From a virus, in IMG/VR virus record IMGVR_UViG_3300021373_000681, positions 1 to 26,220 of that record: a stretch of 26,220 bases of DNA; one strand, given 5' to 3'. Under the pieces are notes generated by a model. The model searched no databases. It had not been told where the DNA came from and worked only from the letters and a program-made list of their open reading frames with translations. Below, piece after piece: positions 5,632 to 12,587 of this stretch (positions within the stretch are counted from its first letter, which is position 1; each line of letters begins with the position of its first letter). A program made the position numbers and the translations under genes.

Positions 5632-5981
5632 TGTGTAACCTCATCAATGATAGTGATATTTTCTGCGGTGGTTTCGCACTCTGCCGCAATCCATCCGACT
5701 AAGTAATCCTCAAGGCGCTTTAGCTCCTCTGTACTGTCGTCGTCTGTGTGATACTCGCTACGCTCAAGGTCTAGCTCGTAGTGTTTCAAGGTATTGCGAA
5801 ACTTCATCTCGTAGTGTTGACCACAACCGCCTGAAGCCTCCAAACGAATGTGCCAATAGTTTTCAATGTAATCGCCCTCATCAAAGGTCTGATCGCCCTC
5901 AAGGTAAACTACGCCCATCTGTGGTTCTTCGTCGTAGTTTTTAGCAAGGACGTGCTTGCGGGTCAGTGTAAGCTTATTCAT
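5628..5981 (-). CDS. Hypothetical acidic protein
   Basis: A 117-aa product of unknown function. The N-terminal half looks beta-rich (MGVVYLEGDQTFDEGDYIENYWHIRLEASGG, here in parts), with an aromatic-rich middle. The C-terminal half is strongly acidic and helical (HTDDDSTEELKRLEDYLVGW). The start ATG 5981 overlaps the previous stop as TAATG, with AGGTGA upstream. The stop overlaps the start of the 34-aa miniprotein. The acidity and small size recall phage anti-host proteins, but nothing specific is recognisable. Confidence 0.65.
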   Translation of the reverse strand: MNKLTLTRKHVLAKNYDEEPQMGVVYLEGDQTFDEGDYIENYWHIRLEASGGCGQHYEMKFRNTLKHYELDLERSEYHTDDDSTEELKRLEDYLVGWIAAECETTAENITIIDEVTQ

Positions 5982-6286
5982 TAGATTTCACCTCTTGCTA
6001 AACGAATGCCTGTCTTGATTGCGTTGATTGTGTCCAAAACTTCGCGCTTTGTACCGCGATCTGATATGTCCATTGCGCCGCCGCCTTTGCACATGCGTTC
6101 TAGTCTGTAACCGCCATACGCGCCGCCGATGTAAAACGTGCCTGCATTGGTAGTAAGCCAACCATTTTGATCACGAATAACTTTACCGTTTGCATCCTCT
6201 GCATATTGTGTAATTGCTAAACCTAGCATCTCGTTCAAATCTTGAACTGCGTTTTCTAGGATTTGTGTGGTTATGCGTCTTGTCAT
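5981..6286 (-). CDS. Small hypothetical protein of the leftward operon
   Basis: A 101-aa product. A helical start (RRITTQILENAVQDLNEML) is followed by a Gly/Tyr-rich centre (GTFYIGGAYGGYRLERMCKGGG) and a helical end (TKREVLDTINAIKTGIRLARG). This alpha-beta-alpha layout resembles small phage proteins seen in many marine and gut phages, but I cannot give a function. The start has AGAGGT upstream, and the stop overlaps the next start as TAATG. There is no predicted membrane span or metal site. Confidence 0.68.
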   Translation of the reverse strand: MTRRITTQILENAVQDLNEMLGLAITQYAEDANGKVIRDQNGWLTTNAGTFYIGGAYGGYRLERMCKGGGAMDISDRGTKREVLDTINAIKTGIRLARGEI

Positions 6287-6297
6287 TGTGATACCTC

Positions 6298-6483
6298 TTA
6301 TGCTGTGTAATGATGCTCAACTGTTTCCCAGTTGACTTTGCTTGCTTCTTCTTCGCCGTGATTTTCTGTGAATAGGTCAATGCATAATTCAAGGAATGCC
6401 TCAGGCGCTTCGTCTGCGTAATACTGAAATTCCTCTTTATATGCGTGAATTGCGCAATGTGTTTCTAGGCTTGGAGTTGTCAT
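6298..6483 (-). CDS. Small acidic hypothetical protein
   Basis: A 61-aa product with many Glu and aromatic residues (HAYKEEFQYYADEAPEAFLE, then NHGEEEASKVNWETVEHHY). ATG 6483 (MTTPSLETH) is chosen: GGTGA is nearby and the upstream gene ends at 6489. The open frame to 6540 would overlap the 38-aa gene without a ribosome site. The protein is helical and net acidic, like several phage host-takeover proteins, but no family is recognised. Confidence 0.6.
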   Translation of the reverse strand: MTTPSLETHCAIHAYKEEFQYYADEAPEAFLELCIDLFTENHGEEEASKVNWETVEHHYTA

Positions 6484-6488
6484 TTTAA

Positions 6489-6605
6489 TCACCCGTAAAC
6501 TGCTGAAAGTGTCGTAAGCATGATGTAACCGAAGAACCATGCGCTGCCGATTAAGCCTGTAGCTCTCAAAGCTAAATCAACGATTGCTGTAACATGCTGT
6601 TTCAT
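6489..6605 (-). CDS. 38-aa membrane miniprotein, first gene of leftward operon
   Basis: Read leftward from ATG 6605: MKQHVTAIVDLALRATG, then a hydrophobic span LIGSAWFFGYIMLTTLSAVY, and a final Gly. GAGG six bases upstream is a good ribosome site. It is the first gene behind the control region 6620-6665, so it should be among the most strongly made products of this operon. One transmembrane helix with a basic N-terminus is predicted. It resembles the 34-aa protein downstream in layout and in its MKQ start. The role is unknown. Confidence 0.58.
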   Translation of the reverse strand: MKQHVTAIVDLALRATGLIGSAWFFGYIMLTTLSAVYG

Positions 6606-6619
6606 TGTAAACCTCACTT

Positions 6620-6665
6620 TGTCATGTTGTGTCATAACAGTTAATCATTTGACACGATATGTCAA
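6620..6665. promoter_or_regulatory. Second control region with perfect 17-bp dyad, related to the one at 1454-1499
   Basis: The dyad TTGACA-N5-TGTCAA (6649-6665) is perfect over both 6-base arms. The block 6640-6665 matches 1474-1499 at 21 of 26 bases, including GTTAAT-ATTTGACAC. TGTCATGTTGTGTCA (6620-6634) is, on the other strand, 13 of 15 identical to 1455-1469. It sits just upstream of the leftward operon starting at 6605, so it is a likely repressor-controlled promoter. I could not find a convincing -10 box. Confidence 0.55.
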
Positions 6666-6689
6666 CAGGTAACAAAGAAAAAATTACAA

Positions 6690-6709
6690 AGCGCAACATT
6701 TATTGCGCT
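6690..6709. other. Perfect 7-bp hairpin, AGCGCAA stem
   Basis: AGCGCAA and TTGCGCT flank the six-base loop CATTTA. No U-tract follows on either side, so it is not a classical terminator. It may be a protein-binding dyad or an RNA processing hairpin between the leftward operon and the late genes. Confidence 0.4.
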
Positions 6710-6754
6710 AATCAATCACATGCGCTATATCTAGTTACGTGAAAACCTCTTTCA

Positions 6755-6821
6755 CAGAAAGCCTTTCCATGGGCTTTTCTGCCTCACTTAACTAGCTCCC
6801 GCTTCGGTGGGGGCGTTCTTT
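6755..6821 (+). terminator. Two hairpins before the late operon, second with UUCG loop and U-rich tail
   Basis: The first hairpin pairs CAGAAAGCC (about 6756-6764) with GGCTTTTCTG (about 6773-6782) with one bulge. The second is GCTCCCGC/GTGGGGGC with a UUCG tetraloop (6795-6814), followed by GTTCTTTC. This looks like a leader attenuator or terminator insulating the late operon from upstream transcripts. It lies 20 bases before the TerS start. Confidence 0.5.
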
Positions 6822-6834
6822 CAAGGAATTAGAC

Positions 6835-7269
6835 ATGGCAAGTCGTACAGTGACACTCAAAATAATGCAGGACATTTGCGATAGGTTAGCCAATGGTGAA
6901 ACACTCACAGACATCGTTAAAAGCGACAACATGCCAAGCTATCGCAGTGTCACACGTGCAGTCCAGGACGATGAAACACTGTGGGAAATGTATCGCAAAG
7001 CGCGCATATTACAGGGTGAATGGATGGCAGACAGGATAAACGGCCTCGCAATGGAACCATTGCCAGACAACAAAGACCCGCGAGTGATCGGTGCAGAGGT
7101 GCAGCGCAGACGGTTAGAGATAGAGACGCTCAAGTGGACAACAGCGCGCAATCAGCCATTCGGGATCAGAGACAAGAAGGAAGATCAGCCACAAGCACAG
7201 ACCTTCACAATCTCATGGGCGGGCGGCGATACAGCAGTGACGGGCGAGGATGATGAGGTTCTGCATTAG
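6835..7269 (+). CDS. Terminase small subunit (Sf6/P22-type)
   Basis: A 144-aa product. An N-terminal HTH (ICDRLANGETLTDIVKSDNM, then PSYRSVTRAV) is followed by a long helical part ending LKWTTARNQPFGIRDKK. This matches the Sf6-type small terminase plan: DNA-binding head, oligomerising helices, and the W-x5-P-x2-(F/Y)G-like ending. It recognises the packaging site and loads the large subunit. ATG 6835 has AAGGA seven bases upstream. It opens the late operon and is separated from TerL by a C-rich noncoding stretch and a small gene. Confidence 0.82.
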   Translation: MASRTVTLKIMQDICDRLANGETLTDIVKSDNMPSYRSVTRAVQDDETLWEMYRKARILQGEWMADRINGLAMEPLPDNKDPRVIGAEVQRRRLEIETLKWTTARNQPFGIRDKKEDQPQAQTFTISWAGGDTAVTGEDDEVLH

Positions 7270-7488
7270 GGGTGGATTACCACACTGCACAACATCCTGT
7301 GTGACCGAGCTACGCGCGCGAGGCTCTCGAGCAGTTAGCAGCAGGGTAACGGGCAGCGCTGCACTAGCGGTACATAATAAGTGTTATGTTAAATTGCCGG
7401 GGTGCAAATCGGTGACCCCCCTCCCCCCTACCCCCCAAAAAACAGCCCGCCACTTACTGCTGCATAATACACCCGAAGGGGGAACACA
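7270..7488. other. Noncoding terminase intergenic region with C-rich (G-quadruplex-capable) tract
   Basis: No convincing gene lies here. It contains the 10-bp palindrome GCAGCGCTGC (7353-7362), a hairpin ACATAA/TTATGT with a six-base loop (7372-7389), and at 7416-7436 three runs of six C separated by T and TA. The complementary strand thus has three G6 runs and could form a G-quadruplex. Position next to TerS suggests a possible packaging (pac/cos) signal; that is inference. Confidence 0.45.
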
Positions 7489-7683
7489 TTGACACCCACT
7501 CTCTCTCCTGATCAGCAAGCAGCATTAGCGCATATCTCAGCGCTGCGGAGAGGCATCACGGAGAGCGAAAGCGTTTCGGAGCAGTTAGAGAGCGCGGTGT
7601 TGCTTATAGACCTGTATGAGGCTATTCTGGAGCTGCATGGCATATTGATCTATGAGAACCAGTCGGAGGTTACAGAGCAGTGA
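7489..7683 (+). CDS. Small helical protein upstream of TerL (TTG start)
   Basis: A 64-aa product with two long helices (LSPDQQAALAHISALRRGIT and SVSEQLESAVLLIDLYEAILEL), acidic overall. The only available start is TTG 7489, with GGGGGA six bases upstream; no internal Met exists. The stop overlaps the GTG start of TerL as GTGA, so translation is coupled and the gene is likely real. I do not recognise a family. By position it may assist terminase, but this is a guess. Confidence 0.6.
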   Translation: MTPTLSPDQQAALAHISALRRGITESESVSEQLESAVLLIDLYEAILELHGILIYENQSEVTEQ

Positions 7684-8957
7684 CGCACATAGAGATACCG
7701 TATGACCCGAGGCCGTTGCAGATGAAGTTGCATAATGAGATGCAGAGCAAGCGGTGGGGTGTTGTTGTGTGTCATCGTCGTTTCGGTAAGACTGTGTGGG
7801 CGATTAATCATTTACTTAGGGATGCGTTTTTTTCTACGAAGCCGAACCCCCGCTATGCCTATATGGCACCCACCTATCGTCAGGCGAAGAATGTAGCTTG
7901 GGATTATATAAAACATTTTGCTGGTGGTGTACCCAATGTGAAGTTTCACGAGACTGAATTGCGGTGTGATTTACCTACTGGTGCTAGGATTTCTTTGTTA
8001 GGTGCTGAGAACCCAGATAGTTTACGTGGTATTTACTTAGATGGGTGTGTCATGGACGAGGTTGCTGACATGCCTGAGAATGTGTTTCCTGAGGTGTTGC
8101 GGCCAGCGTTGTCTGATCGTAAGGGGTTTTGTATCTTTGTTGGTACGCCTAAGGGGCATAATGCTTTCTTTGATTACTATGAGCAGGCTGCATCTAGTGA
8201 TGATTGGTTAGCAGCTGTGTATAAGGCGAGCGAAACTGGGCTGCTGGATAAGGAAGAGCTTGAGGCTGCTCAGGCTATGATGACGCATGATCAGTATATG
8301 CAGGAGTTTGAGTGTAGTTGGAATGCGAATGTTCCTGGTGCGATTTACGGTAAAGAGCTAGAGAATGCGACTATGGATGGTCGTGTGACGAAGGTTCCGT
8401 ATGATCCGAGTGTTAAGGTTGATACTTGGTGGGATCTCGGCGTGGGAGATTCGACTGCAATTTGGTTCACCCAGACGGTGGGGCGCGCTGTGCATGTGAT
8501 TGATTACTATGAGAATAGAAATCAGGGTTTACCGCATTATTGTCAGATTCTTAATTCTAAGCAGTATTTGTATGGGGATCATAATGCGCCGCATGATATT
8601 GAGGTGCGTGAATTGGGTAGTGGCAAGTCTCGTCGGGAGGTTGCTTGGGACTTAGGTTTGAATTTCCGTGTGGTTCCTAAGTTACCTGTTGAGGATGGTA
8701 TCCATGCGGCACAGATGTTGATCCCGAGGCTTTGGTTTGACCGTGAGAAGTGTAAACAGGGCTTGGAGTGTTTGCGACAGTATCACAGGTCATATAACGA
8801 TAAGACTAGAAGTTTTCGCGCAAATCCTGTACATGATTGGTCAAGCCATGCGGCGGATGCGTTTCGATATTTCGCTGTAGGTTTGCGAGAGAGCGGTGGG
8901 CGCATTGAGGCTCCACAGCGTTTTGCGGAAAGTAGTTATGACCCTTTTGCGGCATAG
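7680..8957 (+). CDS. Terminase large subunit (ATPase-nuclease)
   Basis: A 425-aa DNA-packaging motor. Walker A CHRRFGKT is at residues 31-38, Walker B GCVMDE at 122-127 with catalytic E127, and coupling motif FVGTPKG at 153-159. The C-terminal RNase-H-like nuclease shows WWDLGVGDSTA (first Asp) near 250, HVIDYYEN near 275 and HDWSSHAADAFRY near 400 (last Asp). The length and motifs fit the compact Terminase_6/P22-like class. The GTG start overlaps the preceding stop. The gene is visibly richer in T-ending and G-T codons (GTT, GGT, TTT) than the tail genes. It docks on the portal encoded downstream. Confidence 0.95.
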   Translation: MTHIEIPYDPRPLQMKLHNEMQSKRWGVVVCHRRFGKTVWAINHLLRDAFFSTKPNPRYAYMAPTYRQAKNVAWDYIKHFAGGVPNVKFHETELRCDLPTGARISLLGAENPDSLRGIYLDGCVMDEVADMPENVFPEVLRPALSDRKGFCIFVGTPKGHNAFFDYYEQAASSDDWLAAVYKASETGLLDKEELEAAQAMMTHDQYMQEFECSWNANVPGAIYGKELENATMDGRVTKVPYDPSVKVDTWWDLGVGDSTAIWFTQTVGRAVHVIDYYENRNQGLPHYCQILNSKQYLYGDHNAPHDIEVRELGSGKSRREVAWDLGLNFRVVPKLPVEDGIHAAQMLIPRLWFDREKCKQGLECLRQYHRSYNDKTRSFRANPVHDWSSHAADAFRYFAVGLRESGGRIEAPQRFAESSYDPFAA

Positions 8958-8966
8958 GAGTTGGAT

Positions 8967-9779
8967 ATGGCTATAAATGAAGACTTAATCAAAGTCCAAA
9001 AGGGCGACGAAGTTAAGATTGAGAAAGAAGGCAACAAGTATTACGTTAAGACGCTTGATGGCGAGAGCTTGAGCGGTCAGAATACGTCTGGTTTTACTGG
9101 GAAAAGGAACGCGCGTCGATTTGTGTTTTCTAGTGAAGATGCTGCCGAGAAGTTTGTAGATATTAAAGGTTATTACAAAGAGGGCGAGAAGCCTGCACCC
9201 GCGCCTGAACCAGAGCCTGAGCCTGAAGCGGAACCCGATACTGGGGGGTTTGGCGGTGAGCTAGAGGGTGCAAAAGAGGAAGCTGAGACACAGCTTGATG
9301 AGATTGATACTGATTTAAGCACTGAGGCTGTCAGTGAAGCCGCACCTAAGGATTTAGCGGAAGCGGAGGCTAAATCAGAAGCAGCGGCAGAAGCGGCAAG
9401 TGAAGCTTTGGAAGAGGTGACATCTGCTGCGACATCAGCGTTTGGCGGTGAGACTGTTGGCGACACCACGCAAGATACATCATCGTTTACAAGCGAGGCA
9501 GCAACTGCTGCGAGTGTAGCGCAACCTTCTGGCGGTGGTGGCGGTGGGGCGGCACCTTCTCCTGCGCCTGTAACTGTTGCAACTGGATCTGCGGCTGGTG
9601 GTGCGCAAGAAGCTGCGGCTGCCAAGTCTGTCGGGCCTGCTGAGGATGAGGCGATTGAGCTTTACACAAAGGGCCGCCGCGCGTCTATCCTAACTGGGCC
9701 GCAGGGTTTGCTTAGTGGTGAAGAGGCTGAGGAAGAAGATAGAAGCCTTCGTCGTCGTCGTTCTTTGTTGGCGGGGTAA
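8967..9779 (+). CDS. Ala/Glu/Pro-rich protein between terminase and portal
   Basis: A 270-aa product in four parts. Residues about 1-70 form a folded head (QKGDEVKIEKEGNKYYVKT, then RRFVFSSEDAAEKFVDIKG). Next comes PAPAPEPEPEPEAEPD, then a long Ala/Glu/Ser/Thr segment with a GGGGG run. The basic tail RRASILTGPQGLL, then RSLRRRRSLLAG, resembles the tails of small proteins found at this place in other marine podoviruses. ATG 8967 is chosen with AGGAG six bases upstream; TTG 8961 overlaps that site. The function is unknown; a minor head or packaging protein is plausible. The low-complexity middle may vary in length between relatives. Confidence 0.7.
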   Translation: MAINEDLIKVQKGDEVKIEKEGNKYYVKTLDGESLSGQNTSGFTGKRNARRFVFSSEDAAEKFVDIKGYYKEGEKPAPAPEPEPEPEAEPDTGGFGGELEGAKEEAETQLDEIDTDLSTEAVSEAAPKDLAEAEAKSEAAAEAASEALEEVTSAATSAFGGETVGDTTQDTSSFTSEAATAASVAQPSGGGGGGAAPSPAPVTVATGSAAGGAQEAAAAKSVGPAEDEAIELYTKGRRASILTGPQGLLSGEEAEEEDRSLRRRRSLLAG

Positions 9780-9782
9780 GTT

Positions 9783-9983
9783 ATGCTTATCAAAAAGAAA
9801 CCGTCTAATATAGCTGGGATTATGGGGCGCGATGCGTCACAGCCTGCTCAGATGAACGGGGTTGCTACGATTGATCCGTTAGAGCGGTTAAGTCAGAAGA
9901 TGGCGGGCCGCACAATGGGCGGTTCAATGGAGGGCTTGAAGCTACGCAAGCCGAGTATAATGAGTGGATATGGGAAAAAGTAA
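9783..9983 (+). CDS. Small basic protein before portal
   Basis: A 66-aa product, Met/Gly/Lys-rich (MLIKKKPSNIAGIMGRD, then MAGRTMGGSMEGLKLRKPS) and largely unstructured in appearance. It starts three bases after the previous stop, and its stop overlaps the portal start as TAATG. It is unrecognised. The repeated RKPS/KKPS-like ends recall the C-terminal tail of the preceding protein, so both may bind the same head component. Confidence 0.55.
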   Translation: MLIKKKPSNIAGIMGRDASQPAQMNGVATIDPLERLSQKMAGRTMGGSMEGLKLRKPSIMSGYGKK

Positions 9984-11587
9984 TGGCACAAGTTAGTCCA
10001 ATAGTTTCGCAGCTAGATCGTCGTTATCGCACTTTACAATCTCAGCGTTCTAACTGGGAAAAGCATTGGCAAGAGCTTGCGGATTACATGCTGCCACGTA
10101 AGGCGGATATTGTTAAGAAACGTACTCAGGGTGATAAGCGCACCGATCTTATCTTTGATGGGACTGCTATTCATGCGGTAGAGTTGTTGGCATCGTCACT
10201 GCATGGAATGCTTACATCCCCAAGTACGCCTTGGTTCTCTATGCGCTATCGTGATCCTGCTTTGCAGAGAGATGATACTGCAAACGAATGGTTAGAGTTG
10301 TGCATGGATCAGATGTACCAGCATTTTAACCGCTCTAACTTCCAGCAAGAGATACATGAGTTGTACTATGATCTTGTGGTTTTTGGTACAGCTGCTTTCT
10401 ATGTAGATAGTGAGGGTGATGGCATTCGTTTTGCATCTCGTCACATTGCAGAGATTTGCGTAAGTGAAGATCCCAGTGGTCGTGTTGATACTGTGTATCG
10501 TAAGTTTAAGCTAACCGCTCGTGCGATTGCGATGCAGTTTGGCGAAGATAAACTTCCTGCGATTATTGAAAAAGACTTTAAGAATGATCCTTACAAAGAA
10601 CATGAGATCATTCATGCTGTATTTCCGCGTGGAGAGGCCAAAGGGCCGCTAGCAAAAGATAAGCCAGTAGCGTCTGTGTACTACATAGCGGATGGTTTAG
10701 CTCTTCTTTCTGAGGGTGGCTTTGACGAGTTTCCGTTTATGGTGCCGCGCTTTGTTAAGGATAGCGTAAGTAACTACGGTCGTTCCCCAGCAATGACTGC
10801 GCTGCCAGATGTTAAAATGCTTAACAAGATGTCAGAAACGACAATCAAAGCAGCGCAAAAACAGATTGACCCGCCCCTTATGGCTCCAGATGACGGGTTT
10901 GTACTGCCTATTAGAACAACGCCAGGTTCATTGAATTTTTATCGTTCGGGTACGCGTGATCGCCTAGAGCCTTTGAACATTGGTGCAAATAACCCGCTTG
11001 GTCTAAACATGGAAGAGCAACGGCGCAATGCGATCCGTCAAGCATTCTATGTTGATCAGTTGTTGATTGGTCAGAACCAAACAATGACAGCTACGGAAGT
11101 ATTGCAGAGGAATGAGGAAAAGATGCGCCTGCTCGGGCCTGTGTTAGGGCGTTTGCAAGCGGAGTTGCTCCAACCGCTAATCTCTCGATCCTTTGCATTG
11201 CTCCTCAGGGCGGGCCTTCTCCCTACCCCTCCTGAGGAGCTACAGGGACAAGACATTGATATTGAATATGTTTCTCCGTTGGCTAAAGCGCAAAGACTTA
11301 CAGACTTACAGTCTATGCTGCGTGGGTTTGAGATTATGTTGCAAGTTAGCGAGGTTGCGCCTGTTATGGATTACTTGGATGATGACAAGCTTGTTCAGTA
11401 TCTCGTTGAGGTAACTGGCATGCCTGCGCGTGTGATTAAGAGCCAAGCTGAAGTAGACCGCATGCGTCGAGAACAGGCGGAGCAGCAAGCATTAGCTCAG
11501 GCGCAAGCGGAGCAGCAAGAAATGGTTCAGATGGCAAGTGATGCAGCGCCTGCTATCAAGGCTGCAAATGAGGCTGGTCTGATATGA
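9983..11587 (+). CDS. Portal (T7-type head-to-tail connector)
   Basis: A 534-aa protein of the bacteriophage head-to-tail connecting family. Recognisable pieces are SQRSNWEKHWQELADYMLPR near residues 18-37, IHAVELLASSLHGMLTSPS, the NYGRSPAMTALPDVKMLNK segment near 260-280, and TATEVLQRNEEKMRLLGPV near 365-385. The C-terminus (from about 490) is a Gln/Ala-rich coiled coil. Twelve copies form the ring through which DNA enters and leaves, and it anchors the terminase and tail. Length is typical (T7 gp8 is 536 aa). The start overlaps the previous stop and the end overlaps the next gene. Confidence 0.95.
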   Translation: MAQVSPIVSQLDRRYRTLQSQRSNWEKHWQELADYMLPRKADIVKKRTQGDKRTDLIFDGTAIHAVELLASSLHGMLTSPSTPWFSMRYRDPALQRDDTANEWLELCMDQMYQHFNRSNFQQEIHELYYDLVVFGTAAFYVDSEGDGIRFASRHIAEICVSEDPSGRVDTVYRKFKLTARAIAMQFGEDKLPAIIEKDFKNDPYKEHEIIHAVFPRGEAKGPLAKDKPVASVYYIADGLALLSEGGFDEFPFMVPRFVKDSVSNYGRSPAMTALPDVKMLNKMSETTIKAAQKQIDPPLMAPDDGFVLPIRTTPGSLNFYRSGTRDRLEPLNIGANNPLGLNMEEQRRNAIRQAFYVDQLLIGQNQTMTATEVLQRNEEKMRLLGPVLGRLQAELLQPLISRSFALLLRAGLLPTPPEELQGQDIDIEYVSPLAKAQRLTDLQSMLRGFEIMLQVSEVAPVMDYLDDDKLVQYLVEVTGMPARVIKSQAEVDRMRREQAEQQALAQAQAEQQEMVQMASDAAPAIKAANEAGLI

Positions 11588-11793
11588 AGCAGATAGAAGA
11601 TCTAAAGTTATCGTATCGCCGTACTTTTAACACCGAAGATGGTGAGAAAGTTCTTAGCGATTTAAAGACTAGGTTTGGCTTCAATGCCACTACGTTTACT
11701 GGCGATCCTTATGAAACTGCATTTAATGAAGGGCAACGCGCAGCTGTGCTGCTGATCGTCAGGATGTTGTCCGAGGAGAAGGAAAAACGATGA
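11584..11793 (+). CDS. Bbp19-like small head protein
   Basis: A 69-aa product: LKLSYRRTFNTEDGEKVLSD, then FTGDPYETAFNEGQRAAVLL. The pattern YRRxF-x4-G-x-xVL-xDL followed by DPYETAFNEGQR is what I know from the Bbp19 family of Bordetella phage BPP-1 and relatives, encoded beside portal genes. Its role is thought to be structural but is not defined. It is coupled on both sides by ATGA overlaps, with GAGGAGAAGG as the next gene's ribosome site near its end. Confidence 0.75.
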   Translation: MKQIEDLKLSYRRTFNTEDGEKVLSDLKTRFGFNATTFTGDPYETAFNEGQRAAVLLIVRMLSEEKEKR

Positions 11794-12587
11794 GCGAAGA
11801 GGCAATCCAAGATACAGGATCTCAAGAAGCTGTAGCAGCGGAGGCGGCTCCAGTTAGCTTTTTGGAAAGTTTACCAGAAGATTTGCGCAATGAGCCGAGC
11901 TTGCGCACGTTTACAGACCCAGGAGCATTAGCAAAAAGTTACGTGAATGCGCAGCGTATGATTGGCGCAGACAAGATTGCAATACCTGGAAAGCACTCAA
12001 CGCCTGATGAATGGCGCGAAGTGTACACTAAGTTAGGTGCGCCAACAGAGGCGAAGTCTTACGAGATTAGCGCTGGGGATGTGGATGAGGGAATGCTAGA
12101 AGCGTTTCGTCAACAAGCTTACGAGGCTGGTCTAACTAATCAGCAAGCAAATACCATGATGAAGTATTACACGGATCAGGCTGCTGCTGCGCGTGCTGCG
12201 GAAGATGACAAAATACAAGGCGCACAAGAACAAAGCATTGCTGAGTTGCAGCAAGAGTTTGGACGTGCGTATGAGCAAAGGATTGAGCTTGCACAAAATG
12301 CGGCTCGGACGTTCTTAGGTGGCACTGAGATATTTGACGAAATTGAGCTATCCGATGGGCGCTTACTTGGCGATCATCCCGATATTGTTAAGATGTTTGC
12401 TGCTCTTGGAGAGCAGATTGGCGAGGACAAACTGGTCGGTGAGCCTAGCGAAATGATTATGACACCTCAAGAGGCTCAGAGGCAGATTGATGAATTAACA
12501 TTGCCAAATAGCCCATATTGGGATAAAACTCATCCTAACAAGGATAGAATTGTCGAAGAGGTTTTGCGACTTCGAGAATACTTGTAG
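11790..12587 (+). CDS. Scaffolding protein
   Basis: A 265-aa acidic, mostly helical protein directly before the major capsid gene, the usual place and character of a scaffold. N-terminal SFLESLPEDLRNEPSLRTFT followed by LAKSYVNAQRMIGADKIAIP is a common start of podovirus and siphovirus scaffolds. The middle is a coiled region (QAAAARAAEDDKIQGAQEQS), and the C-terminus has QRQIDELTLPNSPYWDKTHP. It would guide capsid assembly and leave the head afterwards. The start overlaps the previous stop as ATGA. Confidence 0.85.
   Translation: MSEEAIQDTGSQEAVAAEAAPVSFLESLPEDLRNEPSLRTFTDPGALAKSYVNAQRMIGADKIAIPGKHSTPDEWREVYTKLGAPTEAKSYEISAGDVDEGMLEAFRQQAYEAGLTNQQANTMMKYYTDQAAAARAAEDDKIQGAQEQSIAELQQEFGRAYEQRIELAQNAARTFLGGTEIFDEIELSDGRLLGDHPDIVKMFAALGEQIGEDKLVGEPSEMIMTPQEAQRQIDELTLPNSPYWDKTHPNKDRIVEEVLRLREYL

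Noticed and set aside
7250-7492. 80-codon rightward ORF across the TerS-TerL gap
   Set aside because: It overlaps the end of TerS, runs through the poly-C tract giving Pro-rich nonsense, has no ribosome site I can defend and shows no recognisable composition.
9173-9625. 150-codon leftward ORF opposite the Ala/Glu-rich protein
   Set aside because: It is an antisense reading of low-complexity GC-rich codons, with no ribosome site or motif.
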